NCBI GenBank assembly: GCA_017614655.1
Contig: JAGABO010000035.1
Location: forward strand, 1-9,007
Reading direction: 5' to 3'
Source: Treponema sp.
GTDB taxonomy: Bacteria > Spirochaetota > Spirochaetia > Treponematales > Treponemataceae
DNA length: 9,007 nt
The number at the start of each line of letters is the position of its first letter. The first letter of the stretch is position 1. This document shows, piece by piece, positions 1-5,694 of this stretch. The position numbers and the translations under genes are program-made. Under the pieces are notes generated by a model. It was not told the origin of the DNA. It was given only the letters and a program-made list of their open reading frames with translations, and did not search any database.

Positions 1-687
1 AATTCCGGTTTCTTTTTTCAAAGTTTCGAATGCAATGCGATCTGCATCAGTTACACCAGTTGAACGGAAATTTTTTGTATCAGAAAGAATTCCGCCTAAA
101 AGAACTTTTGCAATCTGTTTATCATATTCGATTCCACAATCGCGGTAACGAATCCATACGATTGTTGCCGTTGCGCCGAGAGGGCGTGCATCGTAAACAA
201 TCTGTCCGCTTGTTGTAATGGCGCCGTCATTGTGATGGTCAATGATGCTGATAACTTTTGCATCTTTTAATCCGTCTGCGCTCTGTGTGTATTCGCTGTG
301 GTCAACAAGAACCATTGTTTTTCCGGAAGCGTTATCCAGAACCGGCGGTGGTTCAATACCTGCTTCTTTAAGAATGTAAGCTGTCTCGTTGTTTATTTTT
401 CCAAGAGTTACTGCATGAGCATCATATCCGAGTTTCTGAAGAAAGTCTGCGTAAGCGATTGCGCTTGTTACAGTATCAGAATCCGGGCTTTTGTGACCTG
501 TTACATAAATCGGCTCTTCAATTTTTCCCATTGCGGCCATGTCGCTTCGATGAATTGCAACATTCTGCTCTGCTTCTTTGTTAAATTTTGACTGTTTGCA
601 CTTTCCTCCTAAATAAAATGCAGCAGCGGCGACTACTACAAAAGCTGTAGCAGCTAAAATGATTTTCTGTGTTTTTTTGTTTAACAT
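1..687 (-). CDS. ppaC: Manganese-dependent (family II) inorganic pyrophosphatase with N-terminal membrane anchor, partial
   Basis: Family II pyrophosphatases hydrolyse pyrophosphate to two phosphates with Mn or Co and pull biosynthetic reactions forward. The 229 visible residues hold the metal-site motifs of the DHH domain in family order: GHKSPDSD at 64-71 (His65, Asp69, Asp71), VDHSE at 128-132 (Asp129), the DHH triad at 150-152, and LSDTKNF at 201-207 (Asp203). The stretch SAIAYADFLQKLGYDA (75-90) closely resembles Bacillus PpaC. The 58-residue spacing between the first two motifs leaves no room for CBS regulatory domains. The C-terminal DHHA2 domain lies beyond the window. Unusually, about 55 residues precede the enzyme domain: Lys-rich residues 3-8, a hydrophobic segment at 9-27, then a polar linker. 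Cys30 follows GGK, a poor lipobox, so a membrane anchor or uncleaved signal is more likely than a lipoprotein. The start is ATG 685-687, preceded by a purine-rich SD (GGAAGTGAGG). The family call is firm; the location is inferred. Confidence 0.93.
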   Translation of the reverse strand, partial: MLNKKTQKIILAATAFVVVAAAAFYLGGKCKQSKFNKEAEQNVAIHRSDMAAMGKIEEPIYVTGHKSPDSDTVTSAIAYADFLQKLGYDAHAVTLGKINNETAYILKEAGIEPPPVLDNASGKTMVLVDHSEYTQSADGLKDAKVISIIDHHNDGAITTSGQIVYDARPLGATATIVWIRYRDCGIEYDKQIAKVLLGGILSDTKNFRSTGVTDADRIAFETLKKETGI

Positions 688-723
688 AAGGTTACCTCAC
701 TTCCTTTGTTGATGATAACGAAG

Positions 724-752
724 ATTTTACGCAATTCTGATGTTTAATGCAA
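724..752 (-). promoter_or_regulatory. Sigma70-type promoter of the pyrophosphatase gene
   Basis: Reading the minus strand, a -35 box TTGCAT (747-752) and a -10 box TAAAAT (724-729) are separated by exactly 17 bases. The predicted transcription start is near 717, giving a leader of about 30 bases that contains the SD of the pyrophosphatase gene. It lies just beyond the terminator at 798-823, so the pyrophosphatase appears to be transcribed independently of the small gene upstream. Confidence 0.7.
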
Positions 753-797
753 TATTTTTTACGCAGATGTTCTTTCCTGCAATTGCTTCAATATGAT

Positions 798-823
798 AAA
801 AAAAGGCGGGAGTGCCCCGCCTT
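798..823 (-). terminator. Rho-independent terminator of the small upstream gene
   Basis: On the minus strand, AAGGCGGG (816-823 complement) pairs perfectly with CCCGCCTT (803-810 complement) across a five-base loop. The stem is followed by an uninterrupted run of seven T residues (798-804 complement, two of which belong to the stem). The plus-strand reading has no T run after the hairpin, so termination is one-directional. It lies 20 bases beyond the stop codon of the 53-residue gene, which supports that gene being transcribed. Confidence 0.87.
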
Positions 824-842
824 AATGAATCAACAAACGTTC

Positions 843-1004
843 TTATTCAGTATATGTAAATGTGGCAACTTTGCTCCATTTGCTGTCTTCCACACCGCTT
901 TCCATACTTTCTACGCTAATCCAGAAATAAAGCTTATCTCCATTTTTTATGGACTCCCAATTTTCTATGAAGAAACTTGCGGTAAGTTTAGAAAGCTTTT
1001 TCAT
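843..1004 (-). CDS. Small hypothetical protein, 53 residues, possibly fibronectin III/Ig-like fragment
   Basis: I do not recognise this gene. The start at 1002-1004 is chosen because a strong SD (GGAGG, 1010-1014) sits five bases upstream. A longer reading would need a GTG at 1050-1052 with no ribosome site. The product opens like an export signal (MKKLSKLTASFF) but turns polar at residue 14 without a hydrophobic core, so secretion is unlikely. The second half, from GDKLYFWISVES to SKWSKVATFTY, alternates hydrophobic residues and ends in a W-S-x-V-x-x-F-x-Y pattern like the last strands of a fibronectin type III or Ig-like domain. It may be a tiny stand-alone protein or the remnant of a larger surface protein. 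A strong terminator follows, and the gene is divergent from dnaX. Function unknown. Confidence 0.55.
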   Translation of the reverse strand: MKKLSKLTASFFIENWESIKNGDKLYFWISVESMESGVEDSKWSKVATFTYTE

Positions 1005-1135
1005 AAAATCCTCCGGCGATTTTATTTTTTTATTTTGGGCGAAGGCGAGCACAGCAAGACAATACCCAAAATTTTAAACTGGGGGCATTGCGTTTCCTAG
1101 AATTTGTTTGCAACAAGCAGGAACATTACGTTTTA

Positions 1136-1164
1136 TTGTTAAAGAGTTCCTTTTATGCTAATAT
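1136..1164 (+). promoter_or_regulatory. Sigma70-type promoter with extended -10 driving dnaX
   Basis: The -35 box TTGTTA (1136-1141) and -10 box TAATAT (1159-1164) are separated by 17 bases. The -10 is preceded by TGC, giving the extended TGn motif. Seven bases separate the -10 from the dnaX ATG at 1172, so the normal start distance places transcription initiation at or one base before the A of the start codon. A leaderless mRNA is inferred. Confidence 0.72.
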
Positions 1165-1171
1165 ATTTGTT

Positions 1172-2896
1172 ATGGCATACGAAGTAACGGCAACCAGACG
1201 ACGGCCCCAGCGTTTTGAAGACCTGGTCGGTCAGGAATTTGTTGCACAGACATTTAAGAACTCAATTCAATCAGGAAAGATTGCGCACGCATACCTTTTT
1301 TCAGGACCGCGTGGCTGTGGAAAAACTTCAACTGCACGTATTCTTGCAAAGGCACTTAACTGCGAAAAGGGGCCGACTGCAACTCCGTGCGGAGAATGTG
1401 CTGCGTGTAAAGAAATAACCGCGGGTTCTTCCCTCGATGTAATCGAAATAGACGGTGCCTCAAATACAAGCGTTAACGACGTGCGTCAGATTAAGGACGA
1501 AGTTCTTTTTCCGCCGAACAGTTGCCGTTACAAGATTTACATAATCGATGAAGTTCACATGCTTTCTACTTCGGCATTCAACGCACTTCTTAAAACAATC
1601 GAAGAGCCGCCGCCATACGTAATATTTATTTTTGCAACAACAGAACTTCAGAAAGTTCCGGCTACAATCAAGAGCCGCTGCCAGCAGTTTAACTTCCGCC
1701 TTGTGCCTGTAGAAAAAGTAAAGGAACAGCTTGCCCTTGCCGCACAGGAACTCGGCATGAAGGCGCAGGACGAAGCACTTTACTGGATTGCACGCGAAGC
1801 CGGCGGTTCAATGCGCGACAGCTACACGCTTTTTGATCAGGTTGCGGCATTCAGCGACGGCGAAATCACTTACGAAAAAATCCGCGACAAGCTTGGTCTT
1901 GTTGGAGTTGACCGTTTAAACGAACTTTTCGGACTCTGCGTAATGGCTGATTCAGAAACGGCGCTTCTTAAAATTGATGAATACCTTCAGAACGGTGTAA
2001 GCATCGAACAGCTCATTTCTAACTGCACGGAATATCTGCGTTCACTTCTACTTCTTAAAAACGGAATCAGAAAGGAAGCACTTCTCGGTCAGAATCCGGA
2101 GCGTTATTCAAAAGAAGTTCTTGAAGCCTGGAGCAGCATCCAGATTGAACGCGCACTCAGTATTTTTATGCAGCTCTACCGCGACATACGTTATTCACTC
2201 AGTGCACGTTATGAACTTGAACTTGCAGTCAGCCGCCTCTGCTGGCTTAAGGATTTTGTTTCTTCTGCAGAAATAAAGCGGGCAGTCGAAGCAGTTAAAC
2301 CTCTGCTTTCGGAAGCTGCTTACCCTCGACGCATTCAGATTAATCAGAACGGAGAACCGGTTCAAAAAGAAGAGCCGCAGCAGGCACCGCGTGTTAGTGC
2401 GCCCGGAGCTCAGCCGATGAACTTTTTTAATGTGCCGGGTGCAGGAGGAGAGCAGCGCCCTTTTCCTGATGGCGGAGCTGAACCGCCTGTAAAATCAGCA
2501 GGCAGCACAAGCCTTCCTTCTGTTCAGGAAAATACGCCCGCTCATGAAGAAGTTCCCGTTTTTAAAGCATCGGCAGATTCTTCTACAGAGGAACTTCGTT
2601 CTTCGATGATAAAGCATTTTTCTTTCAAAGATGAGCTTGTTGCAAGTGCGCTTAATTCTACACAGAACTGGGGCTTTGACGGAGAAAAACTTACGGTATT
2701 TACTCAGAACAGCTTTACTAAGATTCAGCTGGAAAACGCCCGCAGAACAGTTGAAGATTATTTAAGTGAAGCTTATATGAAAAAAGTTTCGTTCGAAGTA
2801 AAGCAGCTGGAAATAAAAAAAGAAGCAAAGGAACTGCCGCCTCAGGTTGAACTGATCCGCGATGTGTTTAAGGGCTCGGTTCTTGGCTGGCAGTAA
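1172..2896 (+). CDS. dnaX: DNA polymerase III subunit gamma/tau (clamp-loader ATPase)
   Basis: DnaX is the ATPase of the clamp loader that places the sliding clamp on primed DNA. The long form (tau) also tethers the polymerase. The 574 residues start with MAYEVTATRRRPQRFEDLVGQ, matching the family start. The Walker A motif GPRGCGKT lies at 45-52, zinc-binding cysteines at 64, 73, 76 and 79, Walker B with IIDEVHM at 124-130, sensor 1 FATTE at 154-158, and the arginine-finger SRC at 168-170. The clamp-loader helical domains run to about 380. A Pro/Gly/Glu-rich linker (about 383-470) and a C-terminal domain (about 470-574) follow, so this is a tau-length product. No in-frame ATG lies upstream and no SD precedes the start, which sits seven bases after a good -10 box. 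ybaB follows 30 bases after the stop. No E. coli-type A-AAA-AAG frameshift signal is visible mid-gene. Confidence 0.97.
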   Translation: MAYEVTATRRRPQRFEDLVGQEFVAQTFKNSIQSGKIAHAYLFSGPRGCGKTSTARILAKALNCEKGPTATPCGECAACKEITAGSSLDVIEIDGASNTSVNDVRQIKDEVLFPPNSCRYKIYIIDEVHMLSTSAFNALLKTIEEPPPYVIFIFATTELQKVPATIKSRCQQFNFRLVPVEKVKEQLALAAQELGMKAQDEALYWIAREAGGSMRDSYTLFDQVAAFSDGEITYEKIRDKLGLVGVDRLNELFGLCVMADSETALLKIDEYLQNGVSIEQLISNCTEYLRSLLLLKNGIRKEALLGQNPERYSKEVLEAWSSIQIERALSIFMQLYRDIRYSLSARYELELAVSRLCWLKDFVSSAEIKRAVEAVKPLLSEAAYPRRIQINQNGEPVQKEEPQQAPRVSAPGAQPMNFFNVPGAGGEQRPFPDGGAEPPVKSAGSTSLPSVQENTPAHEEVPVFKASADSSTEELRSSMIKHFSFKDELVASALNSTQNWGFDGEKLTVFTQNSFTKIQLENARRTVEDYLSEAYMKKVSFEVKQLEIKKEAKELPPQVELIRDVFKGSVLGWQ

Positions 2897-2926
2897 GTCT
2901 GTAATTTTTGGGAGGAATATAAATTG

Positions 2927-3232
2927 ATGAATCCATTTTCGATGATGAAAAATCTTGCCGGAATGCAGGAGCAGTTTCAGAAAGCGCAGGAACAGATGGA
3001 ACAGCTTACGGCCACAGGTTCATCCGGCGGTAACATGGTTAAGGTTACTGTAAACGGTAAGTTTGAACTTACGGACATTCAGATTGACCCTATCTGCGTA
3101 GACAGCCGTGACGTACCGATGCTTCAGGATTTGATTAAAGCAGCTTACGGCAACGCTATGGAAAAAATCCGTGAAGAACTTAAGAATAATTCAGGAAGCC
3201 TTCTTTCCGGCCTTAATATTCCGGGAATGTAA
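2927..3232 (+). CDS. ybaB: Nucleoid-associated protein, YbaB/EbfC family
   Basis: YbaB/EbfC proteins are small dimeric DNA-binding proteins that help organise the nucleoid; EbfC was characterised in the spirochaete Borrelia. The 101 residues are of typical family length. A Met/Gln-rich N-terminal helix (MNPFSMMKNLAG, then QEQFQKAQEQMEQL) is followed by a Gly/Ser turn, the conserved strand VKVTVNGKFELTDIQIDP (about 38-55), and a C-terminal helix (LIKAAYGNAMEKIREEL) with a Gly-rich tail ending GLNIPGM. A strong SD, GGAGG, lies at 2911-2915. It is 11 bases from this ATG and 8 bases from an adjacent in-frame TTG at 2924, so a start one codon earlier is possible. The position between dnaX and recR is the widely conserved arrangement and supports co-transcription. 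Confidence 0.95.
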   Translation: MNPFSMMKNLAGMQEQFQKAQEQMEQLTATGSSGGNMVKVTVNGKFELTDIQIDPICVDSRDVPMLQDLIKAAYGNAMEKIREELKNNSGSLLSGLNIPGM

Positions 3233-3252
3233 TCCGGAGAATAATCTGATTT

Positions 3253-3840
3253 ATGAATGCCCTTGATGAACTGACAGAAAGCTTTTCGCGTCTCCCCGGT
3301 ATCGGAAAAAAATCTGCATCCCGTATTGCAAATCATCTTTTAAAAGCAGACATGCTTTTTGTAAACCGTTTTGCAAAACAGATAGAAACTCTTCAGCAGA
3401 AAATTAAGCCGTGTTCAGTGTGCGGTTCCTGGACAGAAAACGATCCCTGTCCCATTTGCAGTGACCCTTCGCGCGACAGAACGGTTATCTGTGTTGTAGA
3501 GCAGCCGCAGGATGTTACTACAATAGAAAACTCTCATGAGTTTACGGGCCTCTTTCATGTTCTCGGCGGAGTAATAAATCCGCTTGAAGGAATTGGTGCA
3601 GCCGAACTTCATCTTGATGCGCTTCTTAACCGTGTAAAGGAAAACGGCATAAAGGAAGTAATTCTTGCAACAAATCCAACCGTAGAAGGAGATACGACTG
3701 CCCTTTACATTCAGCGTCTTCTTTCCGAAACTGATGTTGTCGTAACGCGGCTTGCTTCGGGACTTCCCGTCGGCGGTGATCTTGAATATGCAGACCGTCT
3801 TACGCTTGCCCGTTCTTTCCGCGGCCGCCGTGAATTTTAA
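3253..3840 (+). CDS. recR: Recombination mediator protein RecR
   Basis: RecR acts with RecO and RecF to load RecA on gapped or SSB-coated DNA. The 195 residues match the family length and layout. A helix-hairpin-helix carries RLPGIGKKSASR (13-24). A four-cysteine zinc finger uses Cys54, Cys57, Cys66 and Cys69. The Toprim domain starts near VICVVEQPQD (78-87, acidic Glu83), continues through ATNPTVEGDTTA (139-150), and ends in the diagnostic tail GLPVGGDLEYAD (170-181). All key residues are present. The start fits the family alignment, though the nearest SD-like GGAG (3236-3239) is 13 bases away, which is rather far. The 20-base gap after ybaB points to one transcription unit with dnaX and ybaB. 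Confidence 0.97.
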   Translation: MNALDELTESFSRLPGIGKKSASRIANHLLKADMLFVNRFAKQIETLQQKIKPCSVCGSWTENDPCPICSDPSRDRTVICVVEQPQDVTTIENSHEFTGLFHVLGGVINPLEGIGAAELHLDALLNRVKENGIKEVILATNPTVEGDTTALYIQRLLSETDVVVTRLASGLPVGGDLEYADRLTLARSFRGRREF

Positions 3841-3861
3841 AAGAAGAACCGCATAAAAAAA

Positions 3862-3890
3862 TTGTCATTTTTTTGTAATTTTTAAAAAAT
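3862..3890 (+). promoter_or_regulatory. Possible promoter before the first lipoprotein gene
   Basis: A near-consensus -35 box TTGTCA (3862-3867) is followed after 17 bases by AAAAAT (3885-3890), a weak -10. An AT-only hairpin (eight A-T pairs, 3855-3862 with 3867-3874) overlaps the -35. I cannot tell whether the region acts as a promoter, a weak terminator after recR, or neither. Confidence 0.35.
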
Positions 3891-3909
3891 AGCAGCAATT
3901 ATTAAGGTG

Positions 3910-4434
3910 ATGAAAGCCCTTAATTTTTTGATGCTGTTTTTTTATTTTAGTTTTGCATCTGTGTTGTGCAGCTGCGGATTTCTGTGCGAAAAAGAAGAAG
4001 TCTCTTTTTTTCTTCCGGATACTTATAACGAACAGAGTGTTACATTTTGGAAAGTTACAGTCTGTGATTCAAACGGAATCTGTTACAGTAAAATCTGCGA
4101 GGCCGGTAAAAATGCAGCCTTAGAATTCAACAGAAATGCCCTGTCTTCTGTTCTTGCCTTTCCTTCTGATGTGTCCGGCGCAAATCCATACGGAACTGTT
4201 TATCCTTTTGATTTCCCTGTTGATTACAAAAACGGTTTTGCTTCTCTCGTACTTTATTCCCTTTTCTTAAGTTCAGAAAATACTCCCGCAGAAAAAGAAT
4301 GGTTTCTTTCCCGCTTTAACTGGCAGCGCTTTATAAAAGAATGCGCCCAACTTGATGATCCCTGGCTTCTGGATAAAGAGCAGATTATGAATGCAATCGC
4401 TGAAGGCAAGTTCAGGAAGAATCTTTTAAAATGA
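3910..4434 (+). CDS. Hypothetical lipoprotein, cysteine-rich N-terminal part
   Basis: I do not recognise this 174-residue protein. Its first 19 residues form a hydrophobic export signal rich in Phe and Leu, followed by LCSC (19-22), a relaxed spirochaete-type lipobox that predicts lipidation on Cys22. The mature part has further cysteines at 26, 52, 58, 63 and 145. That is enough for disulfides if the protein faces an oxidising compartment, though spirochaete periplasms vary in this. No catalytic motif is evident. The C-terminal half (about 125-174) looks helical and charged. ATG 3910 is preferred; an in-frame GTG at 3907 overlaps the only SD-like bases (AAGGTG), so initiation is poorly defined. 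It follows recR after 69 bases and precedes a second lipoprotein gene on the same strand. Confidence 0.72.
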   Translation: MKALNFLMLFFYFSFASVLCSCGFLCEKEEVSFFLPDTYNEQSVTFWKVTVCDSNGICYSKICEAGKNAALEFNRNALSSVLAFPSDVSGANPYGTVYPFDFPVDYKNGFASLVLYSLFLSSENTPAEKEWFLSRFNWQRFIKECAQLDDPWLLDKEQIMNAIAEGKFRKNLLK

Positions 4435-4491
4435 AGCTGCAGCTGTGGAACAGGGGAAGTCTTTATTTTCGGCAGTTTAGGGTATTCTAAA

Positions 4492-4507
4492 TGCACCGTT
4501 TGGTGTA
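4492..4507 (+). other. Small hairpin just upstream of the second lipoprotein start
   Basis: TGCACC (4492-4497) can pair with GGTGTA (4502-4507) around a GTTT loop, giving six pairs including one G-U. It ends 11 bases before ATG 4519 and overlaps a -10-like TAGAAT (4506-4511), so it may be chance, an RNA structure near the start, or part of a promoter. Confidence 0.3.
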
Positions 4508-4518
4508 GAATGGTTCTG

Positions 4519-5694
4519 ATGAAGAAAATCCTGCTTTTTTCTTTTTGTATATTTCTCTGCATATCCTGTTCAAAAAGCGGCAGGCAGGAAAACGGCATTC
4601 TTGAAGTTTCGCAGGACGTTTCCGTAAAAAATATTGAACATCTTAAATTTCACAAATGGTATTCTTTTTCTGACGGTAAGATTCAGGAGGACGTAAAGCC
4701 GGATAAAGCCCCCGATGTTCAGCCCAGGCCGTGGACAGATGCAGTGCGTATTTCCAGTGCAGGTTGTGTTCCCAAAGATTCCAGGCGGGCTTCTTACGAG
4801 GCGTATGCGGTTCTTAATAAAAGAGGAATGATTGCTTTTACGGAGAACAGCGCCGAGCTTTTTGGTGATGAAATGCTGTTCAGCGGTACAACTGCCGACG
4901 GACTTGTCTTCAGTGCAGGAAAACCCGTTCTTTATTTTTACAAAAGTTCTTTCTTTAATGATGACGAAAAAAAGAAGCCTGCTCCTGTTTTAGGAAGCAG
5001 ATGTTTTCTTGCCGAGTTTGATTCATCAACAAAAAATTTTTATCCGCTTGTAACTTACGAAAACATGAACCTTACGCAAAATGAGCAGATTACAGGCTAC
5101 TTCTGGGACGGAAAAACCTGGATGTGCTGTGTTAAGGATACTTCGAACGATATCCGGGATCTTGCAGGAAAGTTCAAGTATCTTCTGTGGGAGCCGCCCA
5201 TGGCTTTAACGGAAATAAGTCCTGCTCTTGGCGGTGAAGTTTTTTATTTTCAGTATTCCAACGAATCAGTTTATTTAAGTTTAAGCCTGCCTAAAAAATT
5301 CGAAGAAGCTCCTGCGGAATTAAAAAAGCTTCTGTCGGCACTTCCTAAGAAAACAAGCTTTTATGTTTCCTGGCGCAACACAGACGGAACAAGTCCGATC
5401 GGATACTTTAATGAAGGAACAGGAGATGTTTCCATAAATGCGAAGGGCGGCATTTTTGAACGTGCAGGAATAATGGCCGTAGTTTTTTCTGAAGGAACGG
5501 TTTTTATAAAAAAAATATCCGGAGAAGAAACGGTGTCTTTAAGGCTTCCGCGTCTTCCTGCCGGATTTGTTTATGGTGAAGTTTGTGCCGCAGGTTCATC
5601 TCTTTATGTTTCCTGGGAAGAGAACGACTTTGAATATTTCTACAAGACAAAGCGTTCCGGTTTTATAAAAATAGATGTCTCTAATATTTTATAA
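4519..5694 (+). CDS. Hypothetical lipoprotein, about 390 residues, beta-rich
   Basis: I do not recognise a named family. With the start at 4519 the protein has 391 residues and a normal signal peptide (MKK followed by a Leu/Phe/Ile core). It ends at CISC, so Cys17 is the likely lipid attachment site; Cys rather than Leu at -3 is atypical but tolerable for spirochaetes. An in-frame ATG at 4510 would add three residues. The mature region alternates short hydrophobic strands with turns such as YFWDGKTW and GGEVFYFQYSNESVYLSL, and ends with SSLYVSWEENDFEYFY. This looks like a beta-propeller or similar repeat-strand fold, but no regular repeat was established. Neither start has a good SD. Its last 14 bases overlap the end of the convergent binding-protein gene. 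Confidence 0.78.
   Translation: MKKILLFSFCIFLCISCSKSGRQENGILEVSQDVSVKNIEHLKFHKWYSFSDGKIQEDVKPDKAPDVQPRPWTDAVRISSAGCVPKDSRRASYEAYAVLNKRGMIAFTENSAELFGDEMLFSGTTADGLVFSAGKPVLYFYKSSFFNDDEKKKPAPVLGSRCFLAEFDSSTKNFYPLVTYENMNLTQNEQITGYFWDGKTWMCCVKDTSNDIRDLAGKFKYLLWEPPMALTEISPALGGEVFYFQYSNESVYLSLSLPKKFEEAPAELKKLLSALPKKTSFYVSWRNTDGTSPIGYFNEGTGDVSINAKGGIFERAGIMAVVFSEGTVFIKKISGEETVSLRLPRLPAGFVYGEVCAAGSSLYVSWEENDFEYFYKTKRSGFIKIDVSNIL

Noticed and set aside
30..591. Plus-strand open frames inside the pyrophosphatase gene
   Set aside because: They are antisense to a gene with clear conserved motifs and have no ribosome sites.
747..1100. Plus-strand open frame of 117 codons opposite the small gene
   Set aside because: It lacks an SD, runs through the minus-strand terminator and promoter, and its product has no recognisable composition. 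It is most likely a shadow.
1005..1171. Signal recognition particle RNA upstream of dnaX, as in some Firmicutes
   Set aside because: I see no conserved SRP RNA helix 8 sequence or long hairpin in the gap.
2815..2821. Slippery A-AAA-AAA heptamer in dnaX as a programmed -1 frameshift making gamma
   Set aside because: It is in the right phase, but a -1 shift would stop at 2848-2850 and remove only about 15 residues, not the tau domain. An A run at 2362-2366 in the linker is in the wrong phase for slippage.
3855..3874. AT-only hairpin after recR as an intrinsic terminator
   Set aside because: Eight A-T pairs with no G-C give low stability, and a good -35 box overlaps the loop. It is left only as a note in the promoter entry.
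4254..4598. Minus-strand 114-codon frame across the two lipoprotein genes
   Set aside because: It covers parts of two lipoprotein signal/coding regions in antisense and has no ribosome site.
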